A DNA stretch of 64,000 nucleotides from Streptomyces sp. NBC_01283. GTDB lineage: Bacteria; Actinomycetota; Actinomycetes; Streptomycetales; Streptomycetaceae. The DNA lies in contig NZ_CP108430.1 in the NCBI RefSeq assembly GCF_041435335.1, forward strand, positions 8,528,001-8,592,000. The letters are read 5' to 3'. Shown here piece after piece: positions 34,918 through 42,940 of this stretch. The position numbers were made by a program, and so were the translations under genes. The stretch's first letter is position 1; every line of letters starts with the position of its first letter. Below the pieces are notes generated by a model. It worked only from the letters and a program-made list of their open reading frames with translations. It ran no database searches and had not been told where the DNA came from.

Positions 34918-34939
34918 GTCACCGGCTTCGGCCGGTGAC
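34918..34939 (+). terminator. TTCG-loop hairpin ending the sugar operon
   Basis: A perfect 9-bp inverted repeat (GTCACCGGC with GCCGGTGAC) around a TTCG tetraloop, 39 bp after the SGNH gene and 45 bp before the protease start. It could also fold in the protease leader. Confidence 0.55.
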
Positions 34940-34983
34940 CGGATGCGGAATCCCCCACGGGACCCCCCACAGGAGGCGACGAG

Positions 34984-36111
34984 TTGAGGCACAAGCGAAT
35001 ACCCAAGCGGAAGGCCCTTCTGGCAGGGGCGGCGGCCATGGGCATGGTCGCGACGGCCGTCCTGCTGCAACAGGCCAACGCCTCGCAGTCCGGTTCGGAG
35101 ACCGCCTCAGGGACCGCTGTCAAGAGGGTCAGCGCGGCATCGGCGACGAAACTGGTCGAGCCGCTGGCCTCGCAGCTCGGTGACGCGTACGCCGGGGCGT
35201 ACTACGACGAGGCGAAGCAGCAGCTGGTCGTCAACGTCGTGGGCGACGACAACGCGGTGAACGTGCAGGTGAAGAGAGCTGGAGCGGTGGCGCGGAGCGT
35301 CGACAACAGCGCCGGTGAACTGGGAGCAGCCGCGAAGACACTGAGCAGCCGGGCCACCATGGCCGGAACCGCGTGGGCCACGGACCCCAAGACGAACCGG
35401 ATCGTGGTCACGGCCGACCGCACCGTCACCGGCGAACGCTGGGACAAGCTGGAGTCGACCGTCGAATCCCTCGGCTCGGGGATGGCCCGCATCCAGAAGT
35501 CCGCGGGAGAGTTCAAGCCCTTCGCCGCGGGCGGTGACGCCATCTTCGGAGGCGGTGCACGCTGCTCGCTCGGCTTCAACGTGACGACCGATGACGGAGC
35601 CCCCGCCTTCCTCACCGCGGGGCACTGCGGGGTGGCCGCCGAGAGCTGGTCGGACGCCCAGGACGGCGCTGCCATCGGAACCGTCCAGGCCGCGACGTTC
35701 CCCGGGGACGGCGACTTCGCCCTGGTCACGTACGACGATGCGGCGACGGAGGCCCCGAGCACGGTCGACACTGGTGACGGTCAGACAGTGGAGATCACGC
35801 AGGCCGCCGAGGCTGCGGTCGGGCAGGAGGTGTCCCGCATGGGCAGCACCACCGGCCTCCAGGACGGTGTGGTCACCGGCCTCAACGCCACGGTGAACTA
35901 TCCGGAAGGCACCGTCAGCGGCCTCATCCAGACCGACGTCTGCGCCGAACCGGGAGACAGCGGCGGCTCACTGTTCACCGCCGACGGCAGCGCGATCGGC
36001 CTCACGTCGGGCGGCAGCGGCGACTGCACCGCGGGCGGCGAGACCTTCTTCCAGCCCGTGACCACCGCACTGGACGCGGTCGGCGCGACGATCGGCACCG
36101 GCGGCAACTGA
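34984..36111 (+). CDS. Streptogrisin-like S1 secreted protease
   Basis: A 375-residue prepro-protease starting TTG with AGGAGGCGACGAG upstream. A basic Sec signal (KRKALLAGAAAMGMVATAVL to about ANA) leads into an alpha-lytic-type pro-domain (residues 60-170), needed for folding and removed on maturation. The chymotrypsin-fold catalytic domain starts near AAGGDAIFGGG, with His in TAGHCG, Asp in GDGDFALV and Ser in GDSGGS. Cys pairs around GHC and in VCAEPG/GDCTAGG fit the conserved disulfides. It degrades extracellular protein, a typical Streptomyces exoprotease. Confidence 0.9.
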   Translation: MRHKRIPKRKALLAGAAAMGMVATAVLLQQANASQSGSETASGTAVKRVSAASATKLVEPLASQLGDAYAGAYYDEAKQQLVVNVVGDDNAVNVQVKRAGAVARSVDNSAGELGAAAKTLSSRATMAGTAWATDPKTNRIVVTADRTVTGERWDKLESTVESLGSGMARIQKSAGEFKPFAAGGDAIFGGGARCSLGFNVTTDDGAPAFLTAGHCGVAAESWSDAQDGAAIGTVQAATFPGDGDFALVTYDDAATEAPSTVDTGDGQTVEITQAAEAAVGQEVSRMGSTTGLQDGVVTGLNATVNYPEGTVSGLIQTDVCAEPGDSGGSLFTADGSAIGLTSGGSGDCTAGGETFFQPVTTALDAVGATIGTGGN

Positions 36112-36115
36112 CGGA

Positions 36116-36147
36116 CTCGGCCGGTCGGCGGCGGCCGACCGGCCGAG
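36116..36147. terminator. Bidirectional hairpin terminator
   Basis: A perfect 13-bp inverted repeat (arm CTCGGCCGGTCGG) with a 6-nt loop between the convergent protease and carotenoid oxygenase genes. Confidence 0.75.
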
Positions 36148-36175
36148 ACCCGCGGCCCCTAGTGCTCAAACGCGG

Positions 36176-37681
36176 CTACAGTTCCCCGACCCAGCTTCCG
36201 TGGAAGCCCAGCGGCACCCGCCCCGGCAGGTGGACGCGGGCCAGCGGGTGGGACGTGAAGTCCTGGGCCGCGAGGATCACCAGGTCGGTGGCGCCGCGGT
36301 CGGGGTCGTGCACGTAGGAGAGGAGGTAACCGTCGTCCTCGTCCCGCGCGCCCCGGCGCGGCACGAACACCGGCTCGCTCGCCGCCGCGCCCTTCGGGAA
36401 GCGCACCACCTCCTTGCTGTCGCGCAACATGTCGTGCTTCACCAGGCAGTTGCTGAACTTGTCATCCGGCGGCACCCCGTCCACCGTCTCGTACGCGCGC
36501 CACATCTCGGCCGCGCTCACCGTGTAGCCATAGCGGTGCCTGCGCGAGACCAGGGATTCGTTGACGCGAGGGAACTCCTGGGGCAGATCGTCGATGCGAG
36601 AGCAGCGGACCCGGCCCGCGCGCAGGTCGACCGTCCAGCGGTCCAGCGTCGGCGTGCCGGTCGTGAACGGGCCGCCGTTGCCCCGCCCGGCCACGTAGAA
36701 CGGGGCTGGCATGCTGGTGTACTCCACCACCACCGAGTCGCCCTGGTCGTACGCGTTGAGGGTGTGCGAGTAGAAGACCGGGTCGATCTCGAACCAGCGG
36801 GTCGCGCCGCCGGCCCGCGGCACGACCCCGACGCGCATCGGGTGCCGCTCGTTCCAGACGTACGGCACCGCCGCCCCCGCCCCGGCCGCCGCCGCGTCGA
36901 ACGTGACCGGGACGTCCACGATCACCACGTACTTCTGGGTGAGGGCGAAGTCGTGCATCATCGGCGCGTCCGGCACCGGGATCCTGCTGCTCCGCGCCAC
37001 CCGGCCGGTCCGGTCGATCATGATGTGCCGGACGTGGTCCCAGGTCGGGTAGTACGCCACCGCGTGCAGCTCATCCGCTGCCGCGTCGTACTTGGTGTGC
37101 GCGGTGAACGCGCCCCGCAGCGTGGAGCGGAAGTCGTACGGTCGCACCGTGCCGAGCTCGCCGTCCAGCTCGTACGGCAGCGGCCCGCCCTCCTGGAGAG
37201 CCAGGATCCGTCCCTTGTACGGGATCACGTGCGTGTTGCACGCGAAGTCGTCCGGCGGGACCTCGCCCGGGTACTTCTCGCCCAGCTTCTTCGCCACCTG
37301 CGAGGAGCGCACCCACCGGTTCCGATACCACTCGGCGCGTCCGCCCCGCAGCCGTACCCCGTGCACCATGCCGTCGCCCAGCATCCAGTGATGGGCCCGC
37401 GGGTCCTCCAGCCCCAGCGCGTTCGGGCCGGTGCGCAGGAAGCGGCCGTCCAGGTCACGCGGCACGCGGCCCGTCACCTTCAGGTCGAACGCGGTCAACT
37501 CCTCGGTGACCGGCGCGAAGGCGCCCTTCAGGAAGGGGAGAGACCCTTCGCCGCTTTTGCCGTCGGCCTGACGTTGTGACGCCGCGGCCTCTTGGCCGAG
37601 CCCGTACCCGCCGACCACGCTGCCCGCTGCCGCGAGCGCCGCCCCCTGGAGAATCCTCCGCCGCGTATGACCGGTCATCAT
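36176..37681 (-). CDS. Exported carotenoid oxygenase (RPE65 family)
   Basis: A 501-residue seven-bladed propeller enzyme. The four iron-binding His appear in order: TWDHVRHI (about residue 218), MMHDFALT (about 265), FYSHTLNAY (about 330) and GFHGSWVGEL at the extreme C-terminus. The family start (DLDGRFLRTGPNALG, HHWMLGDGMVHGV) is intact. It cleaves a double bond in carotenoids or apocarotenoids, or in lignin stilbenes, using O2. A Tat-type signal (TRRRILQGAALAAAG) implies folded export, which is unusual for the family. GGGGGGAG precedes the ATG. Confidence 0.87.
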   Translation of the reverse strand: MMTGHTRRRILQGAALAAAGSVVGGYGLGQEAAASQRQADGKSGEGSLPFLKGAFAPVTEELTAFDLKVTGRVPRDLDGRFLRTGPNALGLEDPRAHHWMLGDGMVHGVRLRGGRAEWYRNRWVRSSQVAKKLGEKYPGEVPPDDFACNTHVIPYKGRILALQEGGPLPYELDGELGTVRPYDFRSTLRGAFTAHTKYDAAADELHAVAYYPTWDHVRHIMIDRTGRVARSSRIPVPDAPMMHDFALTQKYVVIVDVPVTFDAAAAGAGAAVPYVWNERHPMRVGVVPRAGGATRWFEIDPVFYSHTLNAYDQGDSVVVEYTSMPAPFYVAGRGNGGPFTTGTPTLDRWTVDLRAGRVRCSRIDDLPQEFPRVNESLVSRRHRYGYTVSAAEMWRAYETVDGVPPDDKFSNCLVKHDMLRDSKEVVRFPKGAAASEPVFVPRRGARDEDDGYLLSYVHDPDRGATDLVILAAQDFTSHPLARVHLPGRVPLGFHGSWVGEL

Positions 37682-37834
37682 GTCTCCCCCCGTTCCCGTC
37701 GGTGACCGGCGGGGAAACCGCCGGACTGTTCGCTGGTGACGGGAGCAAGCCTGCGCCGACGAGGGCCGTGAGACAGGAGGTCTGAGGCCCGGACCTGGGG
37801 TGTCGCTGACGCCACCCCCTCGGTTGACGGGGTC

Positions 37835-38986
37835 TCAGTCGACGGGCTTGCCGGGCTGGTCGTGCGTCGAGCAGTGGATGCCGCCGCCACCGGAGGCGAT
37901 GGTGTCGATCGGGATCTGCACGATGTCGCGCTTGGGGAAGTGCTCCTGCAGGATGCTCTTGGCGCGCTTGTCGGCCTTGTGGTCGCCGAACCTGGGCAGG
38001 AAGACGGAGTCGTTGGCGATGTAGAAGTTGGCGTAGGCCGAGACGAAGTCGTCGCCCTCGCCGGTGATCCTGTCCAGGTCGGGCTGCGGCAGGTCGATGA
38101 TCTCGAAGGGGCGGCCCTTGGCGTCGGTGGCCTTGGCGAGCACGGACTTGGCCTGGTCGGCGGCGCGGGACCAGGAATCGGCGGGCATGCCGGGAAAGGC
38201 CCGGTCCAGGAGCACCACGCCGGGTGCGGTGAACCGCACGAGGCTGTCCACGTGCGCGTCGGTGATGTCCTCGCCGCGCACGCCGGCCAGCCAGATCACC
38301 TTCTTGATGCCCAGCGTCCGCTTGATCTCGGCCTCGATCTGGTCCCGGCTCTTACCCGGGTTGCGGTTGTCGTTGACGATCGAGCTCTCGGTGATGAGGA
38401 GGGTGCCCTCGCCGTCGGTCTCGAAGGAGCCGCCCTCGGCTACCAGGGGCGCCTTCCTGCGCGGGATGTCGTACGCCGAGAGGAGGGTGCGGCCGACGCG
38501 TGCGTCGTTCGTGTGCTCCTGTTTGTTGCCCCACCCGCTGAAGTTGAGGTCGACGCCGACGACGTCGCCGTCGTGCTCCACGAACACGGGCACGGTGTCG
38601 CGGGCCCACAGGTCGTCGACGGCCAGCGGGATGACCTCGACGTCGCGCCCGCAGGCCTTCTGGGCGGCTTTCTGCTGGTCGGGCCTGGCCAGCATCACGA
38701 CGTACTCGTACTCCGCGATGGCGCGGGCGATGCGGGCGATGTCCTCACGCACGTAGGGCAGGTCCTCTCCCCACACCGATTCCAGGGCGGGCCAGGACAT
38801 GAAGGTGCGGGCGTGGTTCTCCCACTCGGCCTCCATGCGCAGGCCCTCGGCCTCCGTGTCGCGGGCGGTGCTCGCGGCCCCCGTCAGTTCGTCACCGGGA
38901 CCGCAGGCCGACGCGCCCAGGACGACGGCACCGATCCCGCCGAGCGTGCGCAGGGCCGAGCGGCGGGAGGGGACGAGGGGGGACAC
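37835..38986 (-). CDS. Exported agmatine deiminase-family protein
   Basis: A 383-residue pentein-fold amidinotransferase relative (agmatine deiminase / peptidyl-Arg deiminase). The catalytic Cys is in GGGIHCSTHDQPG near residue 370, the His/Asp pair around DITDAHVDSLVRF, and the substrate Asp in WARDTVPVF; EGGSFETDGEGTLL is also conserved. It converts agmatine to N-carbamoylputrescine or acts on a related guanidine. The N-terminus has SRRSALRTLGGIG, then a lipobox-like GASACG, so this copy appears exported as a Tat lipoprotein, whereas most agmatine deiminases are cytoplasmic. It starts GTG with GGAGTT upstream. A likely TetR-controlled promoter lies at 39079-39107. Confidence 0.85.
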   Translation of the reverse strand: MSPLVPSRRSALRTLGGIGAVVLGASACGPGDELTGAASTARDTEAEGLRMEAEWENHARTFMSWPALESVWGEDLPYVREDIARIARAIAEYEYVVMLARPDQQKAAQKACGRDVEVIPLAVDDLWARDTVPVFVEHDGDVVGVDLNFSGWGNKQEHTNDARVGRTLLSAYDIPRRKAPLVAEGGSFETDGEGTLLITESSIVNDNRNPGKSRDQIEAEIKRTLGIKKVIWLAGVRGEDITDAHVDSLVRFTAPGVVLLDRAFPGMPADSWSRAADQAKSVLAKATDAKGRPFEIIDLPQPDLDRITGEGDDFVSAYANFYIANDSVFLPRFGDHKADKRAKSILQEHFPKRDIVQIPIDTIASGGGGIHCSTHDQPGKPVD

Positions 38987-39078
38987 GGTGAACTCCGATC
39001 ATCGTGATGAGGACCAAGCTATCCATCGACATGGCAGGACGCGCGCCGAGCACGGTGCGGCCACTCGACGGTTCGACG

Positions 39079-39109
39079 ACTCTGGCACAGACTGAAAATT
39101 CAGTCAAAG
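39079..39109 (-). promoter_or_regulatory. Promoter of agmatine deiminase gene overlapped by TetR-type operator (copy 1)
   Basis: On the minus strand TTGACT (39107-39102), a 17-bp spacer and CAGAGT (39084-39079) form a promoter. The palindrome GACTGAAAATTCAGTC (39090-39105, 7-bp arms) overlaps the -35 and spacer, as TetR operators often do. A near-identical copy lies at 39364-39382. Confidence 0.5.
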
Positions 39110-39363
39110 GTCAACGGCCGCTCCGAGTGCGGAGCTGGACGAGTCCTCCTCCTGGAGCTGCAGGACACCCAGGTGGTCAGGGAGAACAGCACCGCCTGGG
39201 GCGAGCCGCGGGCGAGCGCCGTCTTCGGCGAGGCGCTGAGGGAGGCCCTCGTCAGGGCAACCCTGGTGTGGGTGCAGGAGGTGGCGGCCCTCCTCGGCCA
39301 GGTGCAGCCGACGGCCCCGGCGCCCGCCCTGGCCGCGGCAGGAGAGTGGCTCACCGCCGCGCC
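39110..39363 (+). pseudogene. Relic of a TetR-family regulator (C-terminal part)
   Basis: One plus-strand frame reads RVLLLELQDTQVVRENSTAW, then EPRASAVFGEALREALVRA and WVQEVAALLGQVQPTAP, which strongly resembles the ligand-binding half of TetR regulators, where such helices follow the HTH. The N-terminal DNA-binding domain and the usual end are missing. The fragment ends at the second operator copy. I infer that the gene has been partly deleted, perhaps by recombination involving the repeats. The function is lost unless supplied elsewhere. Confidence 0.5.
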
Positions 39364-39382
39364 ACTGAAAAATCAGTCAAAG
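39364..39382. repeat. Second copy of TetR-type operator repeat
   Basis: ACTGAAAAATCAGTCAAAG matches 39091-39109 at 18 of 19 bases, in the same orientation, 273 bp apart. Unlike copy 1, no -10 element follows it on the minus strand. Confidence 0.6.
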
Positions 39383-39403
39383 AGCGCGGTCGGCGGGCCC
39401 GCC

Positions 39404-39964
39404 TCAGGCCATGCTCTGCGCGCCGTCCATGGACTCACGGATGATGTCGGCGTGGCCGGAGTGCTGGGCGGTCTCGGTGACGATGTGCATCAGCACCCGG
39501 CGGGCCGACCATTGCGCGTCGGCCTCGAACCACGGAGCCTTCGGCAGCGGCCACGTCACGTCCAAGTCGGGGAGGGTGGCCACCAGTTGGTCGGTCCTGC
39601 GGGCCACTTCCTCGTAGTCGGCCAGTACACCGGCCAGCGTCTCGCCCGGCAGCATCCGGAAGCCCTCCGCCCGGTCGGCCCAGTCGGCCTCGGTCATGGA
39701 TGTGAAGTCCGGCATCGTCGCCGGTCCGTTCAGGATGAAGTCCACCCAGGACTGCTCGACCCCGGTGACGTGCTTGATCAGGCCGCCGATGCACAGTTCG
39801 CTCGCGGTGGTCCGCAGCCCGGCCTGCTCGTCCGTGAGGTCGCGGGCGGTGAAGCGCAGGAAGTGCCGGTGCTTGGCCAGGGTCTCCAGCCACTCGGCGC
39901 GCTCACCGGTGACGGCCGGGGTGTCCGTCGGCTCAGGGTTGGTGGTCAGCTCGTTCGAAGTCAT
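39404..39964 (-). CDS. DinB-family protein
   Basis: A 186-residue protein with the DinB/DUF664-type four-helix fold: WLETLAKHRHFLRFTARDL, the motif around GGLIKHVTGVEQSWVDFIL with a His, and VLMHIVTETAQHSGHADIIRE near the end. The three His residues (KHV, MHIV, QHSGH) match the conserved metal-ligand positions. Related enzymes include thiol-dependent maleylpyruvate isomerase and mycothiol- or bacillithiol-dependent S-transferases; the substrate is unknown. GGAGACC precedes the ATG. An inverted repeat at 40017-40043 lies about 55 bp upstream of the start. Confidence 0.82.
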   Translation of the reverse strand: MTSNELTTNPEPTDTPAVTGERAEWLETLAKHRHFLRFTARDLTDEQAGLRTTASELCIGGLIKHVTGVEQSWVDFILNGPATMPDFTSMTEADWADRAEGFRMLPGETLAGVLADYEEVARRTDQLVATLPDLDVTWPLPKAPWFEADAQWSARRVLMHIVTETAQHSGHADIIRESMDGAQSMA

Positions 39965-40016
39965 GGTCTCCGCCTTCCGATGTTCCTGTCCCGCCGGTCA
40001 GGACCACATTAAGAGG

Positions 40017-40043
40017 CATATAGGCCAGAACAGGTCCTATATG
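40017..40043. promoter_or_regulatory. Inverted repeat upstream of DinB gene
   Basis: Perfect 8-bp arms CATATAGG and CCTATATG around an 11-bp centre, 53 bp before the DinB start on its template side. The size fits a dimeric repressor site. Confidence 0.45.
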
Positions 40044-40098
40044 GAAGCCGGTTCCTCGACGCCGGGCGTGAGCGAGCGAGGGTGCCGGCCGTATGTGA

Positions 40099-40123
40099 GT
40101 ACCCCGTGAGTCGCCAACGAGCC
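40099..40123 (-). promoter_or_regulatory. Possible SigB-type promoter for DinB gene
   Basis: On the minus strand GGCT (40123-40120), a 15-bp spacer and GGGTAC (40104-40099) match GNNT-N14-16-GGGTAY. The leader would be about 130 nt, longer than usual, so confidence is low. Confidence 0.25.
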
Positions 40124-40249
40124 GTCGTGTCACATCCGTTGCCTGAGCGGCCCGCGGGTTCTACGCTCACCCGGTCCAGGTGGCGAACGTTGTTCACATA
40201 TCTGATCCGCTCGTCATTCGTCATTCGTAGCTCGTGACTGGAGTGTGTG

Positions 40250-41521
40250 ATGCGCGGAAGATCCCGGGTGCGGTTCGGCGCCTTGCTCACCGCGGTGGCG
40301 GCCCTCGCCTCCGCCGTGATGCCGGTCGCGAACGCCTCCGCCCGCGAGGACGCCCCGCGAACCGCCGTTCTCGACGGTGAGCGGCTCCAGTGGACCAAGC
40401 TCCGCCTGGAGCACGGCGACCCCCAACTCAAGCGATCCGTAAGGGATTTGACTGCGCGCGCCGACGCCTGGATAGGGCAGGGACCCTGGACGGTCGTCGA
40501 CAAGCCGAAGCCCGCACCTGGCGGTGACGTGCACGACTACCTGAGTCAGGCGCCCTACTGGTGGCCCACGCAGACGCCGACGGCCGACAACCCGTGGGGC
40601 TGCCCGTACGAACAGCGCGACGGGCAGCGCAACCCCGAGGTCGACACCGGGACCGACCGCCAGGACGTGGAAAAGGTCTTCGACTCGACGTACGACCTCA
40701 CGCTGGCCTGGTACTACACGGGAAAGAAGCGGTACGCCGAGAAGGCGGCCTCCGTCCTGCGGACCTGGTTCCTCGATCCGGCGACGAAGATGAACCCGAA
40801 CTTGGACCACGCACAGTTCATCCCCTGCAAGTACGACGGCCGGGCCATCGGCATCATCGACTTCTCGCAGTCGTACACGAGCGTCGTCGACGCGATCGCG
40901 ATCCTCGGCACGGGCGCACCCGGCTGGTCCAGGAGCGACCGCTCCGCGATGACGAAGTGGAACAAGGACTTCCTCGGCTGGCTCGTCGACAGCGACTTCG
41001 GCAAGCAGGAGGACGCCGCGCAGAACAATCACGGCACGTTCTACGACATGCAGGTCGCCGCCCTCGCCTACGCCACCGGCGACACGGCGCTCGCACGCCG
41101 CACCGTCAGCGACGCCCGCACCCGCCGCATCGACCCCCAGATCGCGGGCGACGGCAGCCAGCCGCAGGAGCTTGCCCGGACGCGGAGCTGGCACTACTCG
41201 ACCTTCGACCTGGTCGCCTACACACGGCTCGCCGCCATCGGCCGGCACGTGGGTGTGGACCTCTGGTCGCACCAAGGCCCCGACGGGCAGGGCTTGTTCA
41301 AGGCCGTCGGCTATCTCCTGCCCGCGGCGACGGGGGCGGCGCGGTGGCCGCACCCCGAGCTGGACTTCCACCGGTTCGCCGCCAGCGATGTCGTGCACGC
41401 GGCGGCCGACGCCGGGGACGCGGCCGCCCGCAAGGCGGTACCGAAGCTGGAGACGCCACCCGGCGGGGACCTGTGGGCGCTGCGCCCCGCGGCCGAACAG
41501 CTGGACTCGATCGCGGGCTGA
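40250..41521 (+). CDS. Secreted alginate lyase-family protein
   Basis: A 423-residue exported alpha-toroid enzyme of the alginate_lyase family (PL5/PL38-like). A Sec signal (RVRFGALLTAVAALASAVM to about ANASA) is followed by DYLSQAPYWWPTQTPTADNP, the typical N-terminal block, and QNNHGTFYDMQVAALAYATG, where the NNHG His and nearby Tyr are expected in catalysis. It cleaves polyuronates (alginate or glucuronan) by beta-elimination. GGAG lies six bases before the ATG at 40250. It is monocistronic, about 5.4 kb beyond the operon that carries a PL6 lyase. Confidence 0.85.
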   Translation: MRGRSRVRFGALLTAVAALASAVMPVANASAREDAPRTAVLDGERLQWTKLRLEHGDPQLKRSVRDLTARADAWIGQGPWTVVDKPKPAPGGDVHDYLSQAPYWWPTQTPTADNPWGCPYEQRDGQRNPEVDTGTDRQDVEKVFDSTYDLTLAWYYTGKKRYAEKAASVLRTWFLDPATKMNPNLDHAQFIPCKYDGRAIGIIDFSQSYTSVVDAIAILGTGAPGWSRSDRSAMTKWNKDFLGWLVDSDFGKQEDAAQNNHGTFYDMQVAALAYATGDTALARRTVSDARTRRIDPQIAGDGSQPQELARTRSWHYSTFDLVAYTRLAAIGRHVGVDLWSHQGPDGQGLFKAVGYLLPAATGAARWPHPELDFHRFAASDVVHAAADAGDAAARKAVPKLETPPGGDLWALRPAAEQLDSIAG

Positions 41522-41719
41522 GCGGCGGGGGAGAGGGAGGGGGAGGGAGATGCCGAGCGCCGGACCCGGGCGGGAGCGCCGCGAGACAGGACCGGAGTAC
41601 CGGGGGATAGCCCCACCCGGGCCGGGCGGCTAGCAGGATCGTTCCGGACCGGCGCTTCCGGAAATGCTGGGACCGGCAGAAATGCCGCTGGTTTCCCATG
41701 ATCCCGTAGGAGTTGGCGC

Positions 41720-42940
41720 GTGCGTGAGCAGGTATTGCAGAGGTCGGGTTCCTCCAGTCAGGTCCCCCGGCAGTCCCCCCGGCAGACCTCCAGGCGACAG
41801 GGCGGTCTGCGCAGGGCCGTTCCGGCCGTGGCCGCGGCGGCCGTCGGTGTCCTGACGCTGGGTGCCCTGGCGCCGCCCGCGGTGTCCGCGGCGCGGCCGG
41901 ACACCGTCGACACCGTCCAACAGGGCCTGAACGGGCTTGTGCACACCGATGGCCTGCCCGCCGCGCTGGCCGGCGTCAAGGACGGCGAAGGCCGCAAGGG
42001 CCACACCCGCAACTACACCGCAGGCGTCGGCGATCTGGCCACCGGCTCCAAGGTGCCCAGGGATGGCCGGGTGCGCATCGGTAGCAACACCAAGACATTC
42101 ACCGCGGTGGTCGTGCTGCAACTGGTCGCCGAAGGGAAGATCGGCCTCGACACCTCGGTCGACACCTATCTGCCGGGCCTCGTCCGCGGGGAGAACATCG
42201 ACGGAGGACGCATCACCGTCCGCCACCTTCTCCAGCAGACAAGCGGACTTCCCAACTACAGCAAGTACCTTGATGAACCCCGGTACTTCACCCCGCGCGA
42301 GCTCGTCGACATCGCACTCCAGCACAAGGCCGAGTCCGATCCCGGAGAGAAGTGGGAGTACAGCAACACGAACTACGTGCTGGCCGGCCTGATCGTCGAG
42401 AAGGTCACCAGGCATTCCCTCGCCGAGGAGCTGGACCGGCGCATCATCAAGCGCATCGGGCTGCGCAACACCTACTTCCCCGACCGCCGCGACACGACCA
42501 TCCGGGGACCCCATCCCCACGGGTACTACCGGGACGCGGCCGACGCGCCCCTCCAGGACATCACGGAGATCGACCCTTCCTGGGGATGGGCCGCAGGGCA
42601 GTTGATCTCCACCAACTCCGACCTCAACCGCTTCTACTCCGAGCTCCTGGGCGGCGGCCTCCTCCCCGCGGCCCAGCTCGCCCAGATGCGCGGCTCCACC
42701 CTCCCCGCGGAAGCCACCTTCGGCCCCGGTGCCCGCTACGGCCTGGGGATCGTGAGCAAGCCGCTCCCGTGTGGTGACGGCCTCTACTGGGGTCACGGCG
42801 GCAGCTTCCCGGGATACGAGACCCGGGGCGGAGCCACCGACGACGGCCGCGCCGCCAACGTCGCGGTGACCATGCAGCTGGACGACGAGGCGGGCAGGGC
42901 GCACGTCGACAAGGTCGTGGAATCGGCGCTGTGCCGCTGA
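41720..42940 (+). CDS. Secreted D-alanyl-D-alanine carboxypeptidase-like serine hydrolase
   Basis: A 406-residue exported beta-lactamase-fold hydrolase, class C type. All three motifs are intact: SNTK (about residue 120), YSNTNY (about 212) and HGGSFPG (about 355). A basic Gln/Arg-rich N-terminus precedes a hydrophobic signal (AVAAAAVGVLTLGALAPP). It probably trims peptidoglycan D-Ala or hydrolyses related esters outside the cell. It starts GTG with TAGGAG seven bases upstream. A strong hairpin follows the gene. Confidence 0.85.
   Translation: MREQVLQRSGSSSQVPRQSPRQTSRRQGGLRRAVPAVAAAAVGVLTLGALAPPAVSAARPDTVDTVQQGLNGLVHTDGLPAALAGVKDGEGRKGHTRNYTAGVGDLATGSKVPRDGRVRIGSNTKTFTAVVVLQLVAEGKIGLDTSVDTYLPGLVRGENIDGGRITVRHLLQQTSGLPNYSKYLDEPRYFTPRELVDIALQHKAESDPGEKWEYSNTNYVLAGLIVEKVTRHSLAEELDRRIIKRIGLRNTYFPDRRDTTIRGPHPHGYYRDAADAPLQDITEIDPSWGWAAGQLISTNSDLNRFYSELLGGGLLPAAQLAQMRGSTLPAEATFGPGARYGLGIVSKPLPCGDGLYWGHGGSFPGYETRGGATDDGRAANVAVTMQLDDEAGRAHVDKVVESALCR

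Larger units (their letters stand above)
38987..39403. other. Intergenic region with TetR relic and repeated operator
   Basis: This 417-bp gap contains no intact gene. It holds the promoter for agmatine deiminase, the TetR C-terminal relic (39110-39363) and two near-identical operator-like repeats at its edges. Confidence 0.6.

Noticed and set aside
39173..40012. A 279-codon plus-strand ORF spanning the TetR relic and the DinB gene
   Set aside because: Only its first 60 codons look protein-like (the TetR tail); the rest is antisense to DinB.
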